DNA from: Ensifer sp. IC4062
Lineage (GTDB): Bacteria > Pseudomonadota > Alphaproteobacteria > Rhizobiales > Rhizobiaceae
DNA: 64,000 bases
Assembly (NCBI RefSeq): GCF_020193575.1
Contig: NZ_JADYVD010000017.1
Coordinates: 62,001 to 126,000 of the forward strand
Direction of reading: 5' to 3'
Under the pieces are notes generated by a model. That model was not told the DNA's origin and did no database searches. It was given only the letters and a program-made list of their open reading frames with translations. A program made the position numbers and the translations under genes. Position 1 is the stretch's first letter; every line of letters starts with the position of its first letter. Positions 17,413-26,017 of the stretch are shown here, in pieces.

Positions 17413-18423
17413 TTACTCTCCCTCGTCGTCGTACCCGACGAGGTGAAGGGGACGTGCCGGAATACCCTGCAATTCGCACCAGCGCACCAGGGCCTCTTCG
17501 CGGCCATGGGTCACCCAGACCTCGGCGGGCGCGATCTCGCGTATCGTTCCCGTGAGTTCGGCCCAGTCGCAGTGATCGGATATGACGAGGGGCAGTTCGA
17601 CGCCGCGTTGCTTGGCGCGCTGGCGGATGAGCATCCAACCCGAGGCGAAAACGGCGAGGGGATCGGCGAAGCGTCGCGCCCAGCGATCGGCAAAGGCCGA
17701 CGGCGGGCCGATGACGATGGCGCCGGCGAGATCCTTCCGGCTCTCGCCGGCCAACGTCGCCGGGCGGATCTCACCGAGATCGATGCCTTCGTTCTGGTAG
17801 TACTCGCAGAGCCTGGCGAGCGCCCCGTGGATATGGATGGGCTCGTCATAGCCCTGCTGACGCAGGAGGGCTATGACCCTCTGCGCCTTGCCAAGTGCAT
17901 AGGCGCCGACGATGTGGGCGCGCTCGGGAAACTGCCTTAGCGACATCAGCAGCCGGGCGATCTCTGCGCCGTCGTCCGGATGGTGGAAGACCGGAAGGCC
18001 GAAAGTCGCCTCGGTGATGAAGACGTCGCAGGGGACGGGTTCGAAAGCCCGGCAGGTCCGATCCGGCCGCCGTTTATAGTCGCCGGAGACGACGATCCGC
18101 GTTCCATCGGCCTCGATGGCGATCTGCGCCGAACCGAGGACGTGGCCGGCCGGATGAAAACGGACGGTGACGCCATTGACGGTGATCGTTTCGCCAAGGG
18201 GAGCGATCTGGCCGGCCCCACAAAAGGCATCGCCGTAGCGGATGCGCATGATGTCCAGCGTCTCGCGTGTCGCGAGCACATGGGCATGGCCCGCGCGGGC
18301 ATGATCGGCATGCCCATGCGTGATGAGCGCTCGTTCGACCGGCTGAACCGGGTCGATGTAGAAGTCTCCCATTCCGCAATAGAGGCCCTTGGGGGCGGGA
18401 TAGAGCAAGGTGTCCGGCTTCAT
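17413..18423 (-). CDS. Ligase-associated DNA exonuclease (metallo-beta-lactamase/beta-CASP type)
   Basis: This 336-residue protein belongs to the metallo-beta-lactamase fold nucleases related to SNM1 and CPSF73. The metal-binding motif THGHADHA is at residues 35-42, with further ligands in HPAGHVLGSAQI and VVSGDYKRR. The later ISDHCDWAEL and VWVTHGREEALVRW blocks fit the beta-CASP part of the ligase-associated exonucleases. The ATG at 18423 begins MKPDTLLYPAPKGLYC; an in-frame upstream extension is low complexity and probably untranslated. The stop is five bases before the ligase start, so the two genes form one unit. Confidence 0.92.
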   Translation of the reverse strand: MKPDTLLYPAPKGLYCGMGDFYIDPVQPVERALITHGHADHARAGHAHVLATRETLDIMRIRYGDAFCGAGQIAPLGETITVNGVTVRFHPAGHVLGSAQIAIEADGTRIVVSGDYKRRPDRTCRAFEPVPCDVFITEATFGLPVFHHPDDGAEIARLLMSLRQFPERAHIVGAYALGKAQRVIALLRQQGYDEPIHIHGALARLCEYYQNEGIDLGEIRPATLAGESRKDLAGAIVIGPPSAFADRWARRFADPLAVFASGWMLIRQRAKQRGVELPLVISDHCDWAELTGTIREIAPAEVWVTHGREEALVRWCELQGIPARPLHLVGYDDEGE

Positions 18424-18504
18424 GCCGACAAAGATAGCCGGCAAACGCGCATCTGCCAGCGCCAGCTCGCGTTTTTTGTTGCGCGCAACACGGCCGCGAA
18501 TCCT

Positions 18505-18654
18505 GGCACACCCCAATCCCTCCCCACAAGGGGGAGGGGGCTTACACGGGCCGCACGTCTCCTTCTCCATCGGGACGTTTGCGCCAATCGCTGGGTAGAA
18601 ATGGCAGGCGATCGCCGCGAGCGCTGAAGCCCCTCTCGCCTGTGGGGGCCCCCT
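18505..18654. repeat. GC-rich palindromic intergenic sequence
   Basis: The gap between the nucleoside hydrolase end and the exonuclease start contains several G-run/C-run inverted repeats, for example CCCTCCCC facing GGGGGAGGG around 18519-18540, and CTGTGGGGGCCCCCTC near 18640-18655. This resembles the palindromic repeats that are dispersed between rhizobial genes. It has no coding potential that I can support. Confidence 0.5.
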
Positions 18655-19608
18655 CTATCGACCGTTCGCGAGCGTCTCGGCGATCAGTTCCAGTACAGCC
18701 TCTGCATCGATGCCGGTGCAGACCTTCTGACTTGGAAGGCCATCCCAGGGGCTCGGCGGAAACAGCCGCGCATCCGGTTTCTGGATCGTCTGGCCATCGG
18801 CGATGCCACCGCAGATGACGCGCACCGAGCCGCCGCGGGTGCGGAACAGTTCCGGCGCAACGACATAGGCGCAGGCGCAGCTGTCATGGACGATCATGCC
18901 GTCATCGACATGCTGCTCGTAGAAGGTGATGTAGAACTGCGATATGTCGGACAGGAGTCTTGCCGGCGCTCCGCCGCGCTCGGCGATCTCGACCAGCATG
19001 GCCCGCGTCATCACCGTTCGCGTGGTCACATCGAGACCGATGACGGTCACGGGCCACGCGGCCGTCATCACCACGTCGGCGGCTTCGGGGTCTCCATGGA
19101 TATTGGCTTCCGCTGCCGGCGTGATGTTGCCCGGAACGTCGAAGGCACCGCCCATGATCACGACATCCTTGACCAGCCCGGCGATTTCCGGATCTTCGCG
19201 AAGTGCCAGCGCCAGATTGGTCATCCGTCCTACGGCGATGAGCGTCACTTCGCCTGGATTGGCGCGCACCGTATCGATGATGAAGCGATGCGCAGGACGG
19301 GGGTCGAGCGGCAGGTCGATCTTTTCCGGCACGTCGATATTCCCGAGCCCATCTTCGCCATGAATGCCGGTCGGCCAGCCGACATGGGGGCGACCATGAT
19401 CGAACGTCTCGCCAAGCCCCTTGGCAACCGGCGCTGCGATGTTCCACGCTTGCTTCAGGAAGAGGGCGTTGCGCGTCGTCGTCTCAACCGAGGCATTGCC
19501 GAAAACGGAGGTGATGCCGATGAGATCGATGTCTGGGTGCCGGTGCAGGAAGAGCAGCGCCATCGCGTCGTCGACGCCGGGGTCCGTATCGAAAATCACC
19601 TTGTGCAT
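18655..19608 (-). CDS. Inosine-uridine preferring nucleoside hydrolase family protein
   Basis: The 317-residue protein cleaves the N-glycosidic bond of ribonucleosides, releasing base and ribose, for nucleoside salvage or catabolism. The calcium-binding motif DTDPGVDDA at residues 7-15 defines the family. FGNASVETTTRNALF, VIMGGAFDVPGNITPAAEANIHGDPEAAD and the C-terminal HDSCACAYVV with its catalytic-region histidine and aspartate are all present. Exact base preference cannot be read from the sequence. It stands alone, transcribed from a 330-bp divergent region shared with an unknown gene. Confidence 0.93.
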   Translation of the reverse strand: MHKVIFDTDPGVDDAMALLFLHRHPDIDLIGITSVFGNASVETTTRNALFLKQAWNIAAPVAKGLGETFDHGRPHVGWPTGIHGEDGLGNIDVPEKIDLPLDPRPAHRFIIDTVRANPGEVTLIAVGRMTNLALALREDPEIAGLVKDVVIMGGAFDVPGNITPAAEANIHGDPEAADVVMTAAWPVTVIGLDVTTRTVMTRAMLVEIAERGGAPARLLSDISQFYITFYEQHVDDGMIVHDSCACAYVVAPELFRTRGGSVRVICGGIADGQTIQKPDARLFPPSPWDGLPSQKVCTGIDAEAVLELIAETLANGR

Positions 19609-19766
19609 GTGTTCTTCTTTTCTTTTTGGAAGTGGGATTAGGAAGGTGAGAACGCCGCTGACGCGCCACGATGCGGCCCCTCATACGAAGAATTTGCCGC
19701 TCCCTTTTAATTGAGCCCGGCGCCAGAGCAAGACCTGCGCGCGATCGGTCGCCATAACGGCTACAT

Positions 19767-19824
19767 CGTGGCCGTTTCAGAGTTCCGACGGCCACGCAGG
19801 ATGGAAACAGGTGATCCGGATCAC
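19767..19824. promoter_or_regulatory. Hairpin and 14-bp palindrome in the divergent region
   Basis: The 330-bp gap 19609-19938 has two inverted repeats. Bases 19767-19775 (CGTGGCCGT) pair perfectly with 19788-19796 (ACGGCCACG) across a 12-base loop. Bases 19811-19824, GTGATCCGGATCAC, are a perfect palindrome and look like an operator. Either could serve the nucleoside hydrolase (start 19608, minus strand) or the unknown gene (start 19939, plus strand). The rest of the gap shows nothing I can name. Confidence 0.4.
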
Positions 19825-19938
19825 GCATTCTTCTTATCCCGCTGAACGGATTTAAACTTTCCGAAAGGTCGTTGACCTATCGTGGCAAAGGCCTGCGGGC
19901 TTTTCTGTGCAATTTTGAAGACGACAGCGGAGCCGCGT

Positions 19939-20583
19939 GTGAAGGCTATTTTCAGCAGATTGCGTCCTTCCAAAAGGCTGGTGGTAATCCTGTCCGCCGC
20001 GCTCAGCGTTTCCGCGGCATCCGGTGGTGCGGCCGTCTATGTCGGTCGCGACAGGCTTATTGCCCGTCTCGCCGAGCCGTCCCCATCCGGGCTCGAATGT
20101 ACAACGATCCGGACGCTGAGGCTCGATCACAATGGTCAACGCTGGGTCCGGATGCATGTAAAGACCGACAGAGCGAGCGGACCGGACCGCATCAGGACGG
20201 CGCTGCGCGTGGTTGGCGCGCTATCGCGAGAGGAGAAGGCCGATCTCTATCAGGTCGTCGTGCTCGACGCGGCCGGACCGGAGGAGCGGGCTGCAGTGCG
20301 GGGCGCGGCGATCGGCGCCGAGGTTCTTTTTGCCCCCGGTCCCCAAAGCGTCAGAGGCATGGAGGAGCCGTTCCGCGCTTCCTATAATGAGGGATCCGCG
20401 AACGCCTCCGGCATGTTCCGCGGCAAGACCGTTCGGCTTGAGCTTGACGAGGTGCGCGCCCTGATGAGTGCAATGCAGGATCGTTCGCTCTGCATCGATC
20501 CGTCGGCAGCGACGGAAAGCGCGGAGGCTGACGAAGCCGCCGAGCAAACCATCGAGAGTGCCGAGGCGCCCGCCGGCCATTAA
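19939..20583 (+). CDS. Unrecognised protein with an N-terminal membrane segment or signal
   Basis: I do not recognise this 214-residue protein. A basic start (VKAIFSRLRPSKR) is followed by one hydrophobic segment (about 14-36), which could be a signal anchor or signal peptide. The rest is soluble and moderately acidic. It includes LYQVVVLDAAGPEERAAVRGAAIGAEVLFAPG in the middle and a glutamate/alanine-rich tail. I chose the GTG at 19939 because GGAG lies seven bases upstream; a GTG at 19882 would add 19 residues with less membrane character. A single C appears before the soluble region (LECTT) and another near the end (SLCID), perhaps a disulfide. A strong terminator follows 22 bases after the stop. 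Confidence 0.75.
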   Translation: MKAIFSRLRPSKRLVVILSAALSVSAASGGAAVYVGRDRLIARLAEPSPSGLECTTIRTLRLDHNGQRWVRMHVKTDRASGPDRIRTALRVVGALSREEKADLYQVVVLDAAGPEERAAVRGAAIGAEVLFAPGPQSVRGMEEPFRASYNEGSANASGMFRGKTVRLELDEVRALMSAMQDRSLCIDPSAATESAEADEAAEQTIESAEAPAGH

Positions 20584-20605
20584 GGCAATTCGTCGCGACA
20601 AATGC

Positions 20606-20636
20606 AAAAGCCCGCCTGATTGAAGGCGGGCTTTTT
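20606..20636 (+). terminator. Rho-independent terminator
   Basis: AAAAGCCCGCCT pairs with AGGCGGGCTTTTT across a five-base loop, ending in a run of T. It ends the unknown gene at 19939-20583. Because the stem begins with a run of A it could also stop transcription coming from lysS on the minus strand. Confidence 0.85.
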
Positions 20637-20661
20637 GCTTGGCTCTGCTTGTCCGCGTGGC

Positions 20662-22106
20662 TCAATCAGCCTTGTGGCGTCGGGCCGGGAACAGAATTAC
20701 GTCGCGGATCGACGGCGCGTTTGTGAGCAGCATGATCAGGCGGTCGACGCCGATGCCGAGGCCGCCGGCCGGCGGCATGCCCTGATCGATCGCGTCGAGG
20801 AATTCGTCATCGAGCTGTTTTGCCTTTTCGCCGCGTGCATGTGCCTGTTCGAGCTGCTCGACCATGCGGGCGCGCTGCTCTTCCGGATCGTTGAGCTCCG
20901 AGAAGGCATTGCCGAGTTCCCAGGTGTTGCAATAGGTCTCGAAACGTTCAACGAGGCGCGGCTCGCTTGGCACTTCCTTGGCGAAGGGCGAGATGTCCTT
21001 CGGGAAATGCGTGACGTGGGCGGGCTGGATCAACGTCGGTTCCACCTTCTCTTCGAAGACGAACGCCAGGCATTCGCCCCAGGTCCAGTCCTTCTCGACC
21101 TCGAAGCCGGCGGCGGCTGCTGCGGCGCGCGCCTCCGCGTCGGTCTTCATCGCCAGGAAGTCGATTCCGGTGGCTTCCTTGACGGCTTCCGGCATGGGCA
21201 CTCGGCGGAACGGCCCCTTGAAGGAGATTTCCTTGTCCCCGTAGGTGAATTCCGTCTTGCCGTGGACCAGGAGCGCCAATTCGGCGAACAGCCGCTCGAC
21301 GAGGTCCATCACGTCCTCGTAGTCGGCATAGGCCCAGTAGCACTCCATCATCGTGAATTCCGGATTGTGCCGGGTCGAGACGCCTTCGTTGCGGAAGTTG
21401 CGGTTGATCTCGAAGACCTTGTCGGTCAGCCCTGAAACCAGCGTGCGCTTCAGGTAGAGTTCCGGCGCGATGCGCAGGAACATGTCGAGCTTCAGCGTGT
21501 TGTGATGCGTCTTGAAGGGCTCGGCGGTGGCGCCACCATAGACCGAGTGCAGCATCGGCGTCTCGACTTCCATGAAGCCGTCATTTTCCATGAAGCGGCG
21601 AATCCCGGATACGATCCGGCTGCGCTGCTGGAAGCGCAGCTTCGACTCCTCATTGGTCATGATGTCGAGATGGCGCTTGCGGTAGCGCAGCTCGATGTCG
21701 TGATCGTTTTTGCGTTGATGGTGAGCTCGCCGCGTTTGGTGCGGCGGACGATGCCGGTAATGCCGATGATGTCGCCGATGTCGATCAGCGGCAGCAACGT
21801 CCGCGCATCTTCCGGGGTCGTATCCTTGTGCGAGAAAATCTGGATCTTGCCCGAGGCATCATGAATATCCATGAACATGCCGGAGTTGCGCGAGGAAAAG
21901 ACGCGGCCGGCGACGGTCACGACGTCCTGCGTTTCGGTGTCCGGCTCCAGGCTCTCGTATTTCGCCGCGAGTTCCGCATTGGTCATCGTCCGGTGGAAAT
22001 GCGCCGGATAGACGTCGCCGATCTGCTCGCGCAGGAGCTTCAACTTCTGTGCACGCACTTCCGTAGCGTCGGAGGAAAGGCTGGCCGTTGCTGTCTTCTC
22101 GTTCAT
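20662..22106 (-). pseudogene. lysS: Lysyl-tRNA synthetase (class II), broken by an internal frameshifting deletion
   Basis: Two open frames make up one lysS. Bases 22106-21657 encode 135 residues of the N-terminal OB-fold anticodon-binding domain (to GELTINAKTI) and then 14 out-of-frame residues. Bases 21660-20662 encode 332 residues of the class II catalytic core (NEESKLRFQQR, FRNEGVSTRHNPEFTMMECY, GLGIGVDRLIMLL). The two reading frames differ. Between them the second frame still reads DIELRYRKRHLDI just upstream of its ATG. The linker that normally joins the domains, about 18 residues ending in a PMPEK..HGL-type segment, is absent near base 21700. This points to a deletion of about 52 bases. 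The downstream ATG overlaps the upstream TGA (ATGA), so coupled translation of two pieces is conceivable. An assembly error is also possible. Confidence 0.85.
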
Positions 22107-22116
22107 GGTCCTGTCC

Positions 22117-23574
22117 TTACTTTCCGCTGCCGGCCATCGAAGCGATCACCTGGGCCGCGACCTTCAGGCGCTGGCGCACGACCGCGCGGCCGAGCAGTTC
22201 CATCGAATCGAACAGCGGCAGCGAGCGCTGCGAGCCCGAGACGGCGACGAAGAGCGGCGCGACGATAGCTTTCAGCTTCTTGCCCATGCGCTCGGCGACC
22301 GCGCGCAGTTCCGCTTCGATCGATTCCTTGTTCCATTCGAGGACCTTTTCAAGATCCGGCTGAACGGTATTGAGGATCTCGAGCAGTTCTTCCGGCGAGG
22401 CCTTCACGCCGGCAAAAGCCGCCGGCTGCAGGCCGAGATCCGACTTGAACAGGAAGGCCGCGAGATCGGGCAGTTCGCCGAGCTTCGAGATGCGCGACTG
22501 GGCGAGTTTCAGGCCTTCCTTGAGGCGGTCGTTTTCCGCCGCCCAGGTGAAGACCCGTGCGGTAAAATCTTCCTCGGAAAGCTTCTCGCGGATCCAGCGC
22601 GCGTTCAGCCAGTCGAGTTTCTGGATGTCGAAGATCGCGCCAGCCTTCGAGAGGTTTTCCGGATCGAACTTTTCCGCCAGTTCGTCCATCGTCAGCAGTT
22701 CTTCGCCCTCGGCGATCTGGATGAAGAACAGGCCGAGGAAGTTCATCAGCGCTTCCGGCAGGTAGCCGAGCGCTGTGTAGTAGGAGATCGACGTCGGGTT
22801 CTTGCGCTTCGACAGCTTCGACTTGTCGGCATTGCGCATCAGCGACAAGTGCATGAATTTCGGCGGTTCGAGGCCGAGATACTGATAGATCAGGATGTGC
22901 TTCGGCACCGAAGCCAGCCATTCCTCGCCGCGCGCGACGTGGGTAATCTTCATCAGATGGTCGTCGACGACGTTCGCCATGTGATAGGTCGGCATGCCGT
23001 CCGCCTTGAGCAGAACCTGCATGTCGACCGCATCCCACGGAATCTCCACGTCACCATAGACGCCGTCGTGGAACTTGCATGAGCCTTCGGTCGGGATCTT
23101 CATGCGCACGACATGCGGCTCGCCGGCGGCTACGCGCGCGGTCACTTCCTCGGCGGAGAGGCTGAGGCAGAGCCCGTCATATTTCGGCGGCTTGCCGGCG
23201 GCGCGCTGCGCCTCGCGCATCTGCTCCAGCCGCTCGGGCGTGCAGAAGCAGCGGAAGCCGTGGCCATTCTCGACGATCTTCTCGACATAGGGCTTGTAGA
23301 TGTCCTTGCGGTCGCTCTGCCGGTAGGGACCGTAGGGACCGCCGATATCGGGGCCTTCGGACCACTTCAGCCCACACCATTTCAGCGCGTCGAGCACCTT
23401 CTGTTCGAACTCCGGCGTCGAGCGCGTCGCGTCGGTGTCCTCGATGCGCAGGATGAACTCGCCGCCGTGCTTCTTTGCGAAGAGATAGTTGAACAGCGCA
23501 ATATAGGCTGTGCCGACATGCGGTTCGCCGGTGGGAGAGGGTGCAATGCGCACCCGGACTGCTGAATCTGCCAT
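22117..23574 (-). CDS. gltX: Glutamyl-tRNA synthetase
   Basis: This class I synthetase charges tRNA-Glu (and in many alphaproteobacteria also tRNA-Gln) with glutamate. At 485 residues it has the usual length. The HIGH-type motif is PSPTGEPHVGTAY near residue 12, and the KMSKS-type motif is KLSKRKN near residue 255. IEDTDATRSTPEFEQ and WSEGPDIGGPYGPYRQS are conserved substrate-binding blocks, and the C-terminal third is the helical anticodon-binding domain. It is ten bases upstream of lysS on the same strand, so the two are probably one operon. Confidence 0.96.
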   Translation of the reverse strand: MADSAVRVRIAPSPTGEPHVGTAYIALFNYLFAKKHGGEFILRIEDTDATRSTPEFEQKVLDALKWCGLKWSEGPDIGGPYGPYRQSDRKDIYKPYVEKIVENGHGFRCFCTPERLEQMREAQRAAGKPPKYDGLCLSLSAEEVTARVAAGEPHVVRMKIPTEGSCKFHDGVYGDVEIPWDAVDMQVLLKADGMPTYHMANVVDDHLMKITHVARGEEWLASVPKHILIYQYLGLEPPKFMHLSLMRNADKSKLSKRKNPTSISYYTALGYLPEALMNFLGLFFIQIAEGEELLTMDELAEKFDPENLSKAGAIFDIQKLDWLNARWIREKLSEEDFTARVFTWAAENDRLKEGLKLAQSRISKLGELPDLAAFLFKSDLGLQPAAFAGVKASPEELLEILNTVQPDLEKVLEWNKESIEAELRAVAERMGKKLKAIVAPLFVAVSGSQRSLPLFDSMELLGRAVVRQRLKVAAQVIASMAGSGK

Positions 23575-23938
23575 GGTCTTTGCCCGTTTCGACGTGCTTA
23601 TGGCCCCCTGCCGGAGTGCATTTCCGGCTTATGGGCTCGCATTTTATGGGAAGGAAAGGCCCACAAGGGTGCCGCACCAGCGGTATCGGCGGGCAATTCC
23701 AGTCGGCTGGCGTGAGACCATAGAAAGCCCTGCGTGTCAACGGAAAGTGGATAGGGTCGTTTTGTTGGAACGTTCGCGGTCCTCAGGCGTTTATGCAGTC
23801 GAGGACGCGGACCGTGTCAACCGGACGCGACGGAAGTGGAGAATGCGGGAATTTTTCCGGTTTCTTCCCGCAACCAACGAAAACGGTAGTCGAACTCCCA
23901 ACCCGCCCGGTTCGTATCCTCACTTGTCTCCCGCAGTC
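23575..23938 (+). other. Gene-free region with a hairpin, possible small RNA
   Basis: The 524 bp between gltX and the TerC gene hold no supported protein. TGCGGGAA at 23844-23851 pairs exactly with TTCCCGCA at 23865-23872. A strong plus-strand terminator follows at 23939-23981, although no plus-strand gene is upstream. A sequence near 23910 (GGTTCGTATCC) resembles a tRNA T-arm, but no cloverleaf could be built around it. The gltX promoter must also lie here. Confidence 0.4.
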
Positions 23939-23981
23939 AAAGGGGCCTGCATTCGCAGAACGCAGGCCTCTTCATTTTTTT
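23939..23981 (+). terminator. Rho-independent terminator with no protein gene upstream
   Basis: AAGGGGCCTGC pairs with GCAGGCCTCTT (one G-T wobble) across an eleven-base loop and is followed by CATTTTTTTG. The T-run is on the plus strand. On the minus strand, toward which the TerC gene is transcribed, the hairpin is followed by CCTTTGAC and would be a weaker terminator. Confidence 0.7.
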
Positions 23982-24098
23982 GCGTTTCGCCGCGCGGCTA
24001 TGCACGAAGCATCGTTTGTGCGTCTATTTGAACGCTCTGACGCCTTGAAACGACGCGATTCCGGGTCGAAAACTGCTGCGCACCTTTCCTGGACTTGC

Positions 24099-24854
24099 TT
24101 AGTGCAGCTTTTGGGCCTGCTGCCTTCTCAGCCGGGCATTGCGCGCCATCATGTTCAGCATCTCGACGAGTGCCGAGAAGGCCATGGCGGCGTAGACGTA
24201 GCCCTTCGGAACGTGGAAGCCCATGCCTTCGGCCATCAGCGTGGTGCCGATCATCAGCAGGAAGGCAAGCGCCAGCATCACGATCGTCGGGTTTCTTTCG
24301 ATGAAGTTGGCGAGCGGCGTCGCCGCCAACAGCATGACGGTAACGGCGACAACCACGGCGATGACCATGATCGGCAAATGCGGGGTCATGCCGACGGCGG
24401 TGATGATGCTGTCGACCGAGAAGACGAGGTCGAGCAGGAGGATTTGGCCGATCGCTGCAGCAAAGCTGTTGATCGCCGAAGTCGCGATGAAATCCTCGTC
24501 GTGATCGCTCGGATCGACATTGTGGTGGATCTCCTTGGTCGCCTTCCAGACGAGAAAGAGACCGCCGGCAAGCAGGATCATGTCCTTCCAAGAGAAGGGA
24601 TGGCCGAAGGCCTCGAAGACCGGCTCTGTCAATTGCACGATCCAGGCAATAGTGCCGAGCAGCGCCAGGCGCATGATCAGTGCGAGGCCGATGCCGATGC
24701 GGCGGGCGCTGACGCGGTTTTCGGGGGGAAGCTTATTCGTGAGAATGGAAATGAAGATCAAGTTGTCGATGCCGAGCACGACCTCCATGACAATGAGCGT
24801 GATCAGAGCGACCCAAGCCTCCGGGCTTTGGGCGAGCGTCAGGATTTCCTGCAT
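24099..24854 (-). CDS. TerC family integral membrane protein
   Basis: The 251-residue protein has seven to eight membrane segments. The family signature acidic motifs are [11 protein letters not shown] at about 24-34 and [13 protein letters not shown] near 145. TerC relatives include metal (notably manganese) exporters and tellurite-resistance proteins; which cation is moved here is not visible. The central loop [13 protein letters not shown] is rich in histidine and acidic residues, fitting metal binding. AGGAGAGGAAAG precedes the ATG. It is transcribed alone. Confidence 0.88.
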   Translation of the reverse strand: MQEILTLAQSPEAWVALITLIVMEVVLGIDNLIFISILTNKLPPENRVSARRIGIGLALIMRLALLGTIAWIVQLTEPVFEAFGHPFSWKDMILLAGGLFLVWKATKEIHHNVDPSDHDEDFIATSAINSFAAAIGQILLLDLVFSVDSIITAVGMTPHLPIMVIAVVVAVTVMLLAATPLANFIERNPTIVMLALAFLLMIGTTLMAEGMGFHVPKGYVYAAMAFSALVEMLNMMARNARLRRQQAQKLH

Positions 24855-24871
24855 CGGCGATCTTTCCTCTC

Positions 24872-24979
24872 CTGCTGCATGTTTCCTTAAATCGCACCCG
24901 ATTTAGGATAAAAACATGTAAGTAATTCAAAACGCTACAGCATCCTTTGCGCGTCTGATATGACGCGCGGGCGCTGTAG
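24872..24979. repeat. Modular intergenic repeat, copy A
   Basis: One of four related elements in the window. In order it has CTGCATGTTTCCTTAAATCG facing CGATTTAGGATAAAAACATG, then AATTCAAAACGCTACAG, then CATCCTTTG, then a GCGCGTC hairpin (TGATAT loop, GACGCGC) and GCGCTGTAG, which mirrors CTACAG. It lies just upstream of the TerC start and may carry or disturb its promoter. Confidence 0.65.
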
Positions 24980-25036
24980 ATCACGACGATCTTGGTCGAA
25001 ACGACCAGATCATTCAACATCCTCGGTCCCGACAAT

Positions 25037-25080
25037 CAGAGCGGGGCGGGAAACTGCGCACAGTTTTCCGCCCCGCTCTG
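25037..25080. repeat. 44-bp inverted repeat with a 20-bp stem
   Basis: Bases 25037-25056 (ending in GCGGGGCGGGAAACTG) pair with 25061-25080 (starting CAGTTTTCCGCCCCGC) over all 20 positions, with a single G-T wobble and a four-base CGCA loop. No T-run follows on either strand, so it is not a standard terminator. It lies between the ends of the AraC-type gene (25166) and the TerC promoter region. The remaining bases of the 311-bp gap carry copy A of the modular repeat and nothing else I can name. Confidence 0.7.
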
Positions 25081-25165
25081 GGCGTGCCCAAGACTCACCG
25101 GAGTATTTAAGGATCATCGCCGCAGTGACAAGCGTCGCTGCCTTTTCGCGGCTGCGATTTACCGT

Positions 25166-26005
25166 TTACTGTTTTATCGGCACCCAAATTTCGACGACGC
25201 CCATTCCCGTGCGGGGATCGAAGCGCTCGTCATATTTTTCCATCAGGTCCGGGAGCTGACCGTGCTCCAGCCCGGACTGCGGAAACCATGACCCGAAAAT
25301 GTGATGGGCGGTCGTGGAGATCGCGGATATGTGTCCTTTGTGGAGGAATACTGCATAGCGTTGCCTGGGCAACTTCAGAACGGTGAAGCCGGCCGGCAAA
25401 CCATCAGTATCCTCGACTTCTACCGAGGCCATGTAACGAAAGCGCCCGGCCTCGCCGTCCGACTGGGTGCATACGCCATAAGCAATATTGCCACGTTGGC
25501 CGGGCACATTGCCGAAATGGGCGTTGAAGCGCTGCCAGAGCGAAGGGATGCCTTCGGTGCGATTATAGGCATAGGTTTCAGCGAGACCGGCGAGGAGAAG
25601 GCCGGGGCTCTCCTCGAAACGGGGTGGCTCGATCTTCAATGTGCGTGCGTCGTCCATCCTGATTGGCTCCATCAGTTCGACATTGCGGACGTGCCCTTGC
25701 TTGCGGACGGATTCGGGTGTCACGCCGAACTGCTCGCGAAAGGCACGGGTGAAGGCCTCATGCGAGCCATAACCCGCATCGAGGGCCACTTCGAGAATGC
25801 TGGATGTGCCATTGGCAAGCGCCTCAGCGGCGCCGCTGAGGCGCCGGCCGCGGATGTAGGCGCTGATCGAGCGGCCGGTCGAAAGCCCGAAGACGCGTGA
25901 CAGATGATAGCGCGAAAGGCCCGCGGCCTCGGCGATCTCGTCCAGCGATATGTCTCCCGCGAAATGGCTCTCGATGAACCAGATCGCCCTGCCGATGGCA
26001 CTCAT
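25166..26005 (-). CDS. AraC family regulator with a GyrI-like effector domain
   Basis: This 279-residue protein has its two helix-turn-helix units at the N terminus (about 1-105): DISLDEIAEAAGLSRYHLSRVFG and ILEVALDAGYGSHEAFTRAFREQFGVTP. A GyrI-like ligand-binding domain follows (about 120-279), ending in GMGVVEIWVPIK. That order is the same as in Rob-type regulators. Such proteins bind small hydrophobic or cationic compounds and often control drug-response genes. The ATG at 26005 was chosen because MSAIGRAIWFIESHF begins the domain; further upstream is the modular repeat. Confidence 0.9.
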   Translation of the reverse strand: MSAIGRAIWFIESHFAGDISLDEIAEAAGLSRYHLSRVFGLSTGRSISAYIRGRRLSGAAEALANGTSSILEVALDAGYGSHEAFTRAFREQFGVTPESVRKQGHVRNVELMEPIRMDDARTLKIEPPRFEESPGLLLAGLAETYAYNRTEGIPSLWQRFNAHFGNVPGQRGNIAYGVCTQSDGEAGRFRYMASVEVEDTDGLPAGFTVLKLPRQRYAVFLHKGHISAISTTAHHIFGSWFPQSGLEHGQLPDLMEKYDERFDPRTGMGVVEIWVPIKQ

Positions 26006-26017
26006 GCTCACTCCCTT

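Noticed and set aside
16364-17446. 360-codon open frame opposite the DNA ligase
   Set aside because: The ligase motifs on the minus strand are complete; this frame is a by-product.
23880-23940. Possible tRNA from a T-arm-like GGTTCGTATCC
   Set aside because: The T-loop lacks the invariant A, and neither acceptor nor anticodon arms could be paired.
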